DNA from: Jiella flava
GTDB taxonomy: Bacteria; Pseudomonadota; Alphaproteobacteria; Rhizobiales; Rhizobiaceae
Assembly: GCF_017349315.1 (NCBI RefSeq)
Contig: NZ_JAFMPP010000001.1
Span: 124,001-188,000 of the forward strand
DNA length: 64,000 nt
Direction of reading: 5' to 3'
Position numbers and translations under genes: made by a program. The notes under the pieces were generated by a model. That model saw only the letters and a list, made by a program, of their open reading frames with translations. It was not told the origin of the DNA and did not search any database. Shown here piece after piece: positions 48,785 to 56,515 of the stretch. Every line of letters starts with the position of its first letter. The stretch's first letter is position 1.

Positions 48785-49276
48785 ATGATCTGGAGATTGT
48801 CTATGCCCCCGCTTCCGGCCGCCCCAACGCCAGCTGCAAGTGGACTATGTGCGGAAAAATCCGCATTTTCAGCCATATTATGCTTCCTAAAGAACCGCAA
48901 CGGTAGCAATGCCGTCGAATTCGCGCTCTTGATGCCAGTGTTTTTGCTCCTGCTGTTCGCGATGATTTTCTGCGCCTGGTATCTTGGAATCTCGCACTCG
49001 TTGCAGCAGATCGCCGCCGATGTCGGTCGCTATGCCATGGTCGGCCTCACGCCCCAGGAGCGCGAGGCGCTGATCAATCGGCGGATCACAGCGGACGCCG
49101 GACAATATGTGCTGATCCGGCAGCAAAACCTCAAAGGCACGGGGGTCGAAAAGAACGGCGCCTTGACCGTGACACTGGACTATGACGCGTCCTATCTCCC
49201 CACACCGCAGCTCCTGACCGAGGCGATCGGCCTACCGTCATCGATCCAGCGAACCGCCACGGTGCTGCTGCCGTGA
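48785..49276 (+). CDS. TadE-like pilus-assembly protein
   Basis: The 163-aa protein with a basic N-terminal stretch, then NGSNAVEFALLMPVFLLLLFAMI (span about residues 39-61), the TadE/TadG hallmark in which a glutamate precedes the hydrophobic helix, and a periplasmic C-terminal domain. TadE-like pseudopilins are processed by TadV-type peptidases and help assemble Flp pili. The start may be ATG 48785 or ATG 48803. The stop overlaps the next gene by 4 bp. Confidence 0.8.
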   Translation: MIWRLSMPPLPAAPTPAASGLCAEKSAFSAILCFLKNRNGSNAVEFALLMPVFLLLLFAMIFCAWYLGISHSLQQIAADVGRYAMVGLTPQEREALINRRITADAGQYVLIRQQNLKGTGVEKNGALTVTLDYDASYLPTPQLLTEAIGLPSSIQRTATVLLP

Positions 49277-50928
49277 CCGGTCTTCCCGCCAGGATCCGCG
49301 AACTGACGGCCTCAACGGCCGGCTCGATCGCGGTGACCTTCGCCCTGACCTTGCCGGTCGTTCTCGGCGCCAGCGCCTTCGCTGTCGACGTCGGCTCGGC
49401 CTACCTTGAACGCCGCTCGCTGCAAAGCGCCACCGACGCCGCGGCGCTGGCTGCGGCACAGCGCCCGGACGAGGCCCAAACGGTCGTCGAGACAATGCTC
49501 GCCGCAAATGGCTTTAAGAATGCCAAGGCCGCCGTTCAAATCGGCCAGTACACCAAAGATCCGAAGATCGATCGTGACGCGCGCTTCGCTCCGGCCGTGA
49601 CGGGCAACGCCATCCGCGTGACAGCGGCCACCACGATGCCCTTCATCTTCGGCAAGCTGCTCGGCATGGGTGAGGTGGAAATCAGCACCCGGTCCGACGC
49701 AGCGCTGTTCCCGGTCGTTTCGTTTTCGGCGGGCAGTCGGCTGGCCTCGGCAGAGCCGGACCTTCTCAATGCCATCGTCGGCCCTCTGCTCGGCGGCGGC
49801 ATCGGACTGACCGTGCTCGATTATCAGTCGCTCGCCGGTGCCACGGTCGATCTCGGCGGGCTGCTGACAGGCCTGTCCGCGAGCCTGCCGGCGGATGCAA
49901 ACCGCACGACTCTGGACCTCATCGGACAGTCCTTCAAAGTCTCGGCGATTGCCACGGCAATGTCCCAGGCGATGGCCTCGCAGGGAAATCTTCCGGCCGC
50001 ATCGGCCCTTCAGAAAATCGCGAATTCGCCGCTTCTCGGCAACGCAACGACCAGCATGAACGATCTCATCACTTTCGATGATTACCAGAAGAAACTCGCA
50101 ATCCAATATCCGCCGTCGATCTTCAGCGCCGACATTTCGGTGCTTGATCTGATCTTCGCGTCCCTGCGCAGCCAAGGCATCGGCACGACCGGCAACGTGA
50201 ATTTGAATCTGCCCTACGTGGCATCGATCTCGTTGGCCATGCAGATCGGTGAGGGCATGCAGTCGGCGAAGTCGGTCGCGGTCGGCGGAGTGGGCTCCAA
50301 GATCGCGACCGACCAGGTTCGCACGCGTCTTTCCATCAGCACCGCAGCGATCGTCGCCGGTCTGAAACCGCTGCAAATTCCCCTCGAAGCGGTCGTCGCC
50401 GGGGGCTCTGCTGAAGTCGTCGGCGCGACCTGCTCGCTCGATCCGAGCGCACGAGAGGTGAAACTCGCTGTCCTGCCAGGCATCGCTCGCGCCTCGATCG
50501 GTCATTTCGACAAGCCATTATCGGACGCCAATGTCGGCGACCGCCTCGATTTTGCGACGATCGTCGACGCCTTGCTGGCGAAGGTCAGAGCCAAAGGCAA
50601 TGTCGCCGCCGAACAGACCACTCCGATCATCGTCACCTTCCGCGGATCGGAAATCGGCGACGGAACGATCAAGACGGCGCGCACCCAGACCCTATTCCAA
50701 AGCCTCACCACAAGTTTGTTGCGGGACACCGAGGTCCAGGTCAGCGTTCTTGGGCTCGGTCTGTCATCCTCGCTGATCCAGCAAGCGGTTTCGAACGTGC
50801 TGATCGGCCTTTCCTCACCGCTCGACAACGTTCTCAACACCACTCTCGCCGTCGCGGGTGTTGGACTGGGCGAACTCGACGTGCGGGTGGACAATCTGTC
50901 ATGCGGCAACGCGCGCATCGTCGGCTGA
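49273..50928 (+). CDS. TadG-like pilus-assembly/surface protein
   Basis: The 551-aa protein. TAGSIAVTFALTLPVVLGASAFAVDVG (span about residues 15-41) is the TadG-type N-terminal helix, followed by YLERRSLQSATDAAALAAAQR, the Flp-associated DUF2134/PF13400 core. The remaining 450 residues are a periplasmic or surface domain rich in Leu/Ala/Gly with few recognisable motifs; no von Willebrand A domain motif (DxSxS) is visible. GTG start overlapping the previous stop. The rest of a tad locus is not in the window. Confidence 0.75.
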   Translation: MTGLPARIRELTASTAGSIAVTFALTLPVVLGASAFAVDVGSAYLERRSLQSATDAAALAAAQRPDEAQTVVETMLAANGFKNAKAAVQIGQYTKDPKIDRDARFAPAVTGNAIRVTAATTMPFIFGKLLGMGEVEISTRSDAALFPVVSFSAGSRLASAEPDLLNAIVGPLLGGGIGLTVLDYQSLAGATVDLGGLLTGLSASLPADANRTTLDLIGQSFKVSAIATAMSQAMASQGNLPAASALQKIANSPLLGNATTSMNDLITFDDYQKKLAIQYPPSIFSADISVLDLIFASLRSQGIGTTGNVNLNLPYVASISLAMQIGEGMQSAKSVAVGGVGSKIATDQVRTRLSISTAAIVAGLKPLQIPLEAVVAGGSAEVVGATCSLDPSAREVKLAVLPGIARASIGHFDKPLSDANVGDRLDFATIVDALLAKVRAKGNVAAEQTTPIIVTFRGSEIGDGTIKTARTQTLFQSLTTSLLRDTEVQVSVLGLGLSSSLIQQAVSNVLIGLSSPLDNVLNTTLAVAGVGLGELDVRVDNLSCGNARIVG

Positions 50929-51184
50929 CATACGCTGTCGAACGCGGGGCATGCGGGCCGATCGGGGGGCGCGGCGCCGAGGACGCGCTGCGATCGGCCA
51001 CCGCACCGGACATGGCACCCGCCATCGGCTCGACAGCCCGACCCGCGCATGGCTGCAACATCGCGACGAAAAAAGGTGAACGCAAGCGCAATCGGTTAGT
51101 TGTCTTCCGTCGAAACTTGGCAGAATAAAAACCTCCCATTCGTGGCAGGCGGTTCTGCCGATGCTTTGAGGACGGTCGACTGCA

Positions 51185-51916
51185 ATGACATACTGCGTCG
51201 GGCTCATGGTCGACAGCGGCTTGGTGTTCATGTCCGACACCCGGACGAATGCCGGGATCGACAACGTGTCGACCGTTCGCAAGATGAAGACCTGGGACGT
51301 GCCCGGGGAGCGTTTTCTGTGCCTGTTGTCGGCCGGCAATCTGGCGACGACGCAAGCCACGGTGTCACTGCTCGACGAGCGCATGGTCGCGCCCTCCGAA
51401 CGCCAGCCGAGCATCTTGAGCCAACCCTCGATGTTCCAGACCGCCAAGCTGATCGGCGAGACGGTCAAAGAAGTGATTTCCGGCAACGCCCAAGGCGGTC
51501 AAATCGCCGAATCGGTGTTCTCGGCGACCTTCATCTTCGGCGGCCAAATCAAGGGCGGCCGCCCGCGCCTGTTCATGATCTATCCGGAAGGCAACTTCAT
51601 CGAAGCCGGCGCCGACAATCCGTTCTTCCAGATTGGCGAGCACAAATACGGCCGGCCGATCATCGTGCGCACCTACGACCCGCAGATGTCGCTGGAGGAC
51701 TGCGCCAAGCTGCTGATCGTCTCCTTCGATTCGACCCTGAAGTCGAACCTGTCGGTCGGCCTGCCGATCGATATGCAGTTCTACGAGACCGACAGCCTTG
51801 CCAAAGGCTATCGCCGTCGCTTCGATCAGAAGGACGAGTACTACACGACGATCTCCGAAGGCTGGTCGAACGCCCTGCGCAGCGCCTTCGACGCCCTGCC
51901 CGCCTTCGAGCGCTGA
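51185..51916 (+). CDS. anbu: Anbu (ancestral beta-subunit) proteasome-type peptidase
   Basis: The 243-aa member of the proteasome/HslV superfamily called Anbu or bacterial proteasome homologue. MTYCVGLMVDSGLVFMSDTRTNAG at the start (span 1-24) has Thr2 as the likely N-terminal nucleophile after Met removal, the D-x-R pair in SDTRTNAG and Lys residues in RKMKTW. FLCLLSAGNLATTQAT resembles the SAGN motif of beta subunits. In most genomes it is clustered with the ATP-grasp and alpha-E genes and a transglutaminase; here two Tad-like genes separate it and no transglutaminase is seen. Confidence 0.9.
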   Translation: MTYCVGLMVDSGLVFMSDTRTNAGIDNVSTVRKMKTWDVPGERFLCLLSAGNLATTQATVSLLDERMVAPSERQPSILSQPSMFQTAKLIGETVKEVISGNAQGGQIAESVFSATFIFGGQIKGGRPRLFMIYPEGNFIEAGADNPFFQIGEHKYGRPIIVRTYDPQMSLEDCAKLLIVSFDSTLKSNLSVGLPIDMQFYETDSLAKGYRRRFDQKDEYYTTISEGWSNALRSAFDALPAFER

Positions 51917-51933
51917 TCCCTTTCAATACCACG

Positions 51934-51965
51934 AAAAAAACGCCCGTGAAACTTTGCCACGGGCG
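51934..51965 (-). terminator. Terminator of the L,D-transpeptidase gene
   Basis: A perfect 8-bp stem CGCCCGTG/CACGGGCG (51941-51948 with 51958-51965) followed on the minus strand by TTTTTTT, 40 bp after the stop codon. It may also stop anbu transcripts in the other direction less efficiently. Confidence 0.9.
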
Positions 51966-52004
51966 CCTGATCGTCAGAGCCGGTTTCGACCGGCCGCGCG
52001 TGTC

Positions 52005-53351
52005 TCAGCGATAGATGTCTTCGTCGCCCTGAACGTAAGGATTCTTCTGATTGCCGGTATAGGCCGTCGTCTTCAGATCGCTCATCGCCAACTGATCCGA
52101 ACCGTCGCGATGATAGATGTCGTCGCGGAACTGCACGACATTCGGATCGGTCGCCCAGGCGGTGATGTAGGTGAAATAGACCGGCACCGGATTGACCAGG
52201 TCGACGTCCTCGCGCTGGCGCGAAGCGATCACCTGCTCGATCTTCTGACGGTCCCAGCCCGGCGTGTCGCGGGCCAGCCAGACGACCAGATCGCGGACAT
52301 TCTGCACGCGCACGCAGCCCGAGGAATCGAAGCGCATCAGATTCGAGAAGAGGCTCTGCTCCGGGGTGTCGTGCATGTAGACCGAATGCGGGTTCGGGAA
52401 GTTGATCTTCACCGACGCCATCGCGTTGTCTTTGCCCGGATCCTGCCGGAACAGATATTTCACCGCGTCGTCGCTGTTCCAGTTGATCGACTGAGGCGGA
52501 ATCTCGTTCCCCTGGTGATCGAAGATGTGGATGTTGGCCTTCTCCAAATAGGTCGGATCCTTCTGCATCAAGGGAATGATGTCCTTGCGCACGATCGAAG
52601 CCGGAGCATGCCAATAGGGATTGAGGTTGAGATTGATGATCTTCGATTCCAGAATTGGTGTCTGGCGATCGATCTTGCCGACGATCGCCGTATGCCGCTG
52701 CACCACCTGGCCGTTCTCGACCGCCTCGATCGCCGCCGCCGGAATGTTGACCATTACGAAGCGCTGGCCGAGATCCTTCGACACCATCTGCTGCAGCCGG
52801 CCGACATTGATCATCAGCTGGTTCAGCCGCAGATCCGCAGGAACGTTGATGGCCTTATACGTGTATTTCGACACGACGCCGTCCACCGGCAGACCGTGGC
52901 GCGCCTGGAACCGCTTCACCGCCGCTTCGACATAGGTGTCGAAGGCCGTCGACATGCCGAGGCCTTGCGCCAGATCGCCAGCGATGGTCAGGCGCTGGCG
53001 CAAAGCCGGGACGGCCTGAGAATCAACGCCGATCCGCAGCGTGCCGACCTCGGGCACTTGCGGCCAGCCGCCCGATGAGACGATGCCCTGATAGGCGTTG
53101 ACCGCCGCTTGGGTCGACATCAGCGTTGCGTTCGAGAAGATCGGCGTCGCCGAAGAGACCTGCCGAGCGCTGATGCCGCGGGTGTCGAACTGATCGTCCC
53201 AGTTGCCCCGGCTTGGGGCATTGAGGATCTCCGACAAGGCGTTCTGCGCGAACGCGCTGCCCGGCGCCATACCGAGGCCGACCGCCGCAGCACCCAGCAG
53301 AAACTGTCTGCGCGTCGACGCCAGAGTGTCGCGATCGGCCGCTCTCGTCAT
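52005..53351 (-). CDS. L,D-transpeptidase with Tat signal (YcbB type)
   Basis: The 448-aa periplasmic peptidoglycan cross-linking enzyme. The N-terminus carries a twin-arginine signal (TRRQFLLGAAAVGLGM, residues 13-28). A peptidoglycan-binding-like domain (AVKRFQARHGLPVDGVV) precedes the YkuD catalytic domain with VYMHDTPEQSLF and SSGCVRVQN, the catalytic Cys being near residue 345. It forms 3-3 cross-links between diaminopimelate residues or attaches lipoproteins. GGGGGAATTGC precedes the ATG. The monocistronic context and a strong terminator suggest independent control. Confidence 0.92.
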   Translation of the reverse strand: MTRAADRDTLASTRRQFLLGAAAVGLGMAPGSAFAQNALSEILNAPSRGNWDDQFDTRGISARQVSSATPIFSNATLMSTQAAVNAYQGIVSSGGWPQVPEVGTLRIGVDSQAVPALRQRLTIAGDLAQGLGMSTAFDTYVEAAVKRFQARHGLPVDGVVSKYTYKAINVPADLRLNQLMINVGRLQQMVSKDLGQRFVMVNIPAAAIEAVENGQVVQRHTAIVGKIDRQTPILESKIINLNLNPYWHAPASIVRKDIIPLMQKDPTYLEKANIHIFDHQGNEIPPQSINWNSDDAVKYLFRQDPGKDNAMASVKINFPNPHSVYMHDTPEQSLFSNLMRFDSSGCVRVQNVRDLVVWLARDTPGWDRQKIEQVIASRQREDVDLVNPVPVYFTYITAWATDPNVVQFRDDIYHRDGSDQLAMSDLKTTAYTGNQKNPYVQGDEDIYR

Positions 53352-53761
53352 GCAATTCCCCCTTCAGGTCTCAGTCTCGCGCAACGGCGCGTGCGCGGCT
53401 TTCCACCAGCAATCGGTCAATCGAAGCGTGTATCCCCGCGCCACTTCGCCGATTTGTCTGAGAACAATCCACCGTAGTCGTCGTCTTATCCGGGTTAATA
53501 TGGCTAAAGCGTGAAAAAACCTCAGTCACCGCGGCAGCTTTGAACAAGCTCACGTGAAGAGCATGTGTTCGCCTTGGTGGCGCGCTGCGCGAATTGCCGT
53601 TTCTGCCGATCAGCCACGCGGCCATCCTACTCGTCGATAATGACCGTCGCCCGGCCCGCGACGCTGGCATCGCGATCATGCCGTTGCCTTATGGCAGTCC
53701 GGGCCAAGGAGCGCTATGGCTGTCGACGATTGTGAAAGATCGGTGGCACAGGGAGAAACGC
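53352..53761. other. Intergenic region between L,D-transpeptidase and gamma-glutamyltransferase genes
   Basis: 410 bp of divergent promoter space. I see no gene and no convincing operator. The frame of the following gene is open from 53594 but lacks homology before 53762. Confidence 0.5.
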
Positions 53762-55348
53762 ATGCTGCAGAGCGCCAAGGGGCTGAACGGTTGCTTCAGC
53801 GCGCCGCACACGGCCGCAGCTCTTGCCGGACAGGCGATTCTCGCCAAAGGCGGGACGGCAATCGAGGCGATGGTCGCCGCCGCGGCGGCGATCGCCGTGG
53901 TTTATCCGCACATGAACGGGATCGGCGGCGACGGCTTCTGGCTGATCGCGCGTCCCGGCGAGCCGCCGATCGCCATCTCCGGCTGCGGCCGCGCCGCCGA
54001 GCGGGCGACGCCCGAATGGTTTGCCAACCATGGCCACACCGCGGCGATCCCGACGCGGGGGCCGCATGCGGCCTTGACCGTACCCGGCACCATCTCCAGC
54101 TGGCAGCTGGCGCTTGAACAGGTCGCACCGGATCGGCGGCTGCCACTGTCGGAGCTGCTCGCTTCGGCCATCGCGCTTGCCGAACGTGGGATGGTGGTGA
54201 CCGGCAACCAGGCCGCCTGCACCACGGCGAAACTCGACGGGTTGAAAGACGTCCCCGGCTTCGCCGAGACCTTCCTCATCGACGGCGCGCCACCGCGCGA
54301 GGGCGACGTCCTGCGCCAGCCGGCGCTCGCGCGCACGCTGCAAGCCCTCGTCAGCGACGGGCTCGACAGCTTCTATCGCGGCCCGATCGCCGACGCCCAC
54401 GCCGCCTATCTCGAAGCGCTCGGCTCGCCGTTGCAACGCTCGGATTTCCAGCGCTTTGCCGCCGAGATGGTGGAGCCACTCAGCGTTTCGCTCTCGGCGG
54501 GACAGGTGTTCAATCTGCCGCCGCCGACGCAAGGCGTCGCCTCGCTGATGATCCTCGCCCTATTCGACCGTCTGAAGGTGGCCGAAGGCGAAGGCTTTGA
54601 TCACGTCCACGGGCTGGTCGAGGCGACCAAGCAGGCTTTCCTTTTGCGCAATGCCGGCCTCGGCGATCCGGACGTCATGGACGAACCGGCAAACACCTGG
54701 CTTACCCCGGAGCGGCTCGACGCGCTCGCCGGCCGAATCGACCGGAACAAGGCGATGTCCTGGCCGGTCGTCGCCAAACCGGGTGACACGGTCTGGATGG
54801 GCGCCGCCGACGCGCAAGGCACGGTCGTCAGCTTCATTCAAAGCGTCTTCTGGGAGTTCGGCTCGGGCGTCATCTGCCCGCAGACGGGCGTGTCGTTCCA
54901 AAACCGCGGCGCCGGCTTCTCGCTCGCCCCGGGTCCGAACCAAGTCGGCCCGGGCCGTCGTCCCTTCCACACACTCAACCCGGCGCTCGCCCGGATGAAC
55001 GATGGCCGCGTCATGGCCTATGGCACGATGGGCGGCGAAGGCCAGCCGCAGACCCAGGCGGCGTTCTTTTCGCGCTATGCCCTGTTCGGCTTGGGCCTGC
55101 AGCAGGCGGTGACGGCGCCGCGCTGGCTGCTCGGCAAAACCTGGGGCGATCAAACGACGACCCTCAAGCTGGAGAATCGTTTCCCGCCGTCCCTCATCGA
55201 CGCACTGCGCGCCGCCGGCCACGCGCTTGAAACCATCCCCGCCTTTTCCGACATGGCCGGCCATGCCGGCGCCGTCATACGCCATCCCTCCGGTGTGCTC
55301 GAAGGGGCGAGCGATCCGCGCGCGGACGGCGCAGCCTTGGCGTTCTGA
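53762..55348 (+). CDS. Gamma-glutamyltransferase family protein
   Basis: The 528-aa Ntn hydrolase. SAPHTAAALAGQAILAKGGTAIEA opens the alpha part (span), with GIGGDGFWLI and GRAAERATPEW, and the chain would be cut before the nucleophile Thr343 in PGDTVWMGAADAQG, followed by QSVFWEFGSGVICPQTGVSFQNRG and the GEGQPQTQAAFFSRY segment. It hydrolyses or transfers gamma-glutamyl groups, for example from glutathione. No signal peptide is seen, unlike periplasmic GGT of E. coli, so this is probably a cytoplasmic GGT-like amidohydrolase. GGGAG is 7 nt before the ATG. Confidence 0.88.
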   Translation: MLQSAKGLNGCFSAPHTAAALAGQAILAKGGTAIEAMVAAAAAIAVVYPHMNGIGGDGFWLIARPGEPPIAISGCGRAAERATPEWFANHGHTAAIPTRGPHAALTVPGTISSWQLALEQVAPDRRLPLSELLASAIALAERGMVVTGNQAACTTAKLDGLKDVPGFAETFLIDGAPPREGDVLRQPALARTLQALVSDGLDSFYRGPIADAHAAYLEALGSPLQRSDFQRFAAEMVEPLSVSLSAGQVFNLPPPTQGVASLMILALFDRLKVAEGEGFDHVHGLVEATKQAFLLRNAGLGDPDVMDEPANTWLTPERLDALAGRIDRNKAMSWPVVAKPGDTVWMGAADAQGTVVSFIQSVFWEFGSGVICPQTGVSFQNRGAGFSLAPGPNQVGPGRRPFHTLNPALARMNDGRVMAYGTMGGEGQPQTQAAFFSRYALFGLGLQQAVTAPRWLLGKTWGDQTTTLKLENRFPPSLIDALRAAGHALETIPAFSDMAGHAGAVIRHPSGVLEGASDPRADGAALAF

Positions 55349-55400
55349 CCCCTCCATCGCTCCTGCGCACTGACGACAAAACAAGAAGCTGAGAACCAAT

Positions 55401-56441
55401 ATGCGCCTGCCAAAAATCGATATGTTCGTGGTCGGCCTCGCGGCCATGGTCGGCCTCGCGATTCTTTGGCCCGAGGGCGGACGGACCGGTGGCCTGCTGC
55501 ATTGGGACTATGTGACGACCTACGGCATCTGCGGCGTCTTTTTCCTCTACGGCCTGACACTCGCGCCAGAACGCATGCGCGCCGGCCTGACCCGCTGGAA
55601 GGCGCATATCGCGGTGGTGATCGCCACCTTCGGGCTGTTTCCGGCGGTGGTGCTGGCGGCCGAATGGGCCTTTCCCCATCTGCTGCCCAAACCCGCGATG
55701 ATCGGCTTCTTCTACGTCGCCGCGCTGCCCTCGACGGTCTCCTCGTCCGTCGCCATGGTTTCGCTCGCCAAGGGCGACGTTCCGGTGGCGATCTTCAACG
55801 CCACCTTGTCGGCCCTGCTCGGCGTCTTCATCACCCCGGCTCTGATGGCCTGGTACATGCAGACCAGCGGCGCGCCGGTGCCGCTGCTGCCGACGATCCT
55901 CAAAGTCGTGCTCCTGGTGTTGCTGCCGATCATCGTCGGCCAGGTCGCCCGCCATTGGCTCGCGGGCTGGGCCAAGGCCCATTCCGGCTTCATCAAGCGC
56001 GCCGACCGGGCGATCATTCTCGCCATCGTCTATGGCGCCTTCTCCAATTCGGTCCATGATGGGGTCTGGGTGCGCAACGACCCCTCGATCGTCGCCGAGA
56101 TCGCGGCCGGCACCATCGCGCTCTTCGCCGTCGTCTACACGCTGACGATCGCGATCGCCGCCGTGCTCAAAATGGACCGCGGCGAGGCGATCGCAGTGAA
56201 ATTCTGCGGCTCGAAGAAATCGCTGGCGACGGGCGTCCCCCTCGCCCCGGTGATCTTCGCCGGACGCCCGGATCTCGGCCTGATCATCCTGCCGATCATG
56301 CTGTTTCATTTCTTCCAGCTCTTGATCGTCAGCACGATCGCGACGCGGATGTCGAAAGCCGCGGACGAGGCCCCGGCCGCCCAAACGGCTCCCGTCGCAG
56401 AAACGACGATCAGCACCGCCGCGGCCGATCAATCCCGCTGA
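55401..56441 (+). CDS. Bile acid:sodium symporter family transporter (SBF-like, PF13593 type)
   Basis: The 346-aa integral membrane protein with about ten hydrophobic segments. PEGGRTGGLLHWDYVTTYGI, FFLYGLTLAPERM, ALPSTVSSSVAMVSLAKGD and FCGSKKSLATGVPLAPVIF are the signatures of the YfeH/SBF-like group. Substrates are organic anions; bile acids are unlikely for a free-living bacterium. A hydrophilic Ala/Thr-rich tail ends the protein. Starts 52 bp after the GGT-like gene, so the two may form an operon for uptake and breakdown of a gamma-glutamyl compound (inference). Confidence 0.85.
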   Translation: MRLPKIDMFVVGLAAMVGLAILWPEGGRTGGLLHWDYVTTYGICGVFFLYGLTLAPERMRAGLTRWKAHIAVVIATFGLFPAVVLAAEWAFPHLLPKPAMIGFFYVAALPSTVSSSVAMVSLAKGDVPVAIFNATLSALLGVFITPALMAWYMQTSGAPVPLLPTILKVVLLVLLPIIVGQVARHWLAGWAKAHSGFIKRADRAIILAIVYGAFSNSVHDGVWVRNDPSIVAEIAAGTIALFAVVYTLTIAIAAVLKMDRGEAIAVKFCGSKKSLATGVPLAPVIFAGRPDLGLIILPIMLFHFFQLLIVSTIATRMSKAADEAPAAQTAPVAETTISTAAADQSR

Positions 56442-56515
56442 GGCGCGCAAAGGCCGGGCGGCGCGGCCCGGTCACAGGCCGCTCGGCCAAAGCCGGGGCA
56501 GCGTCTCAAGCCGCA

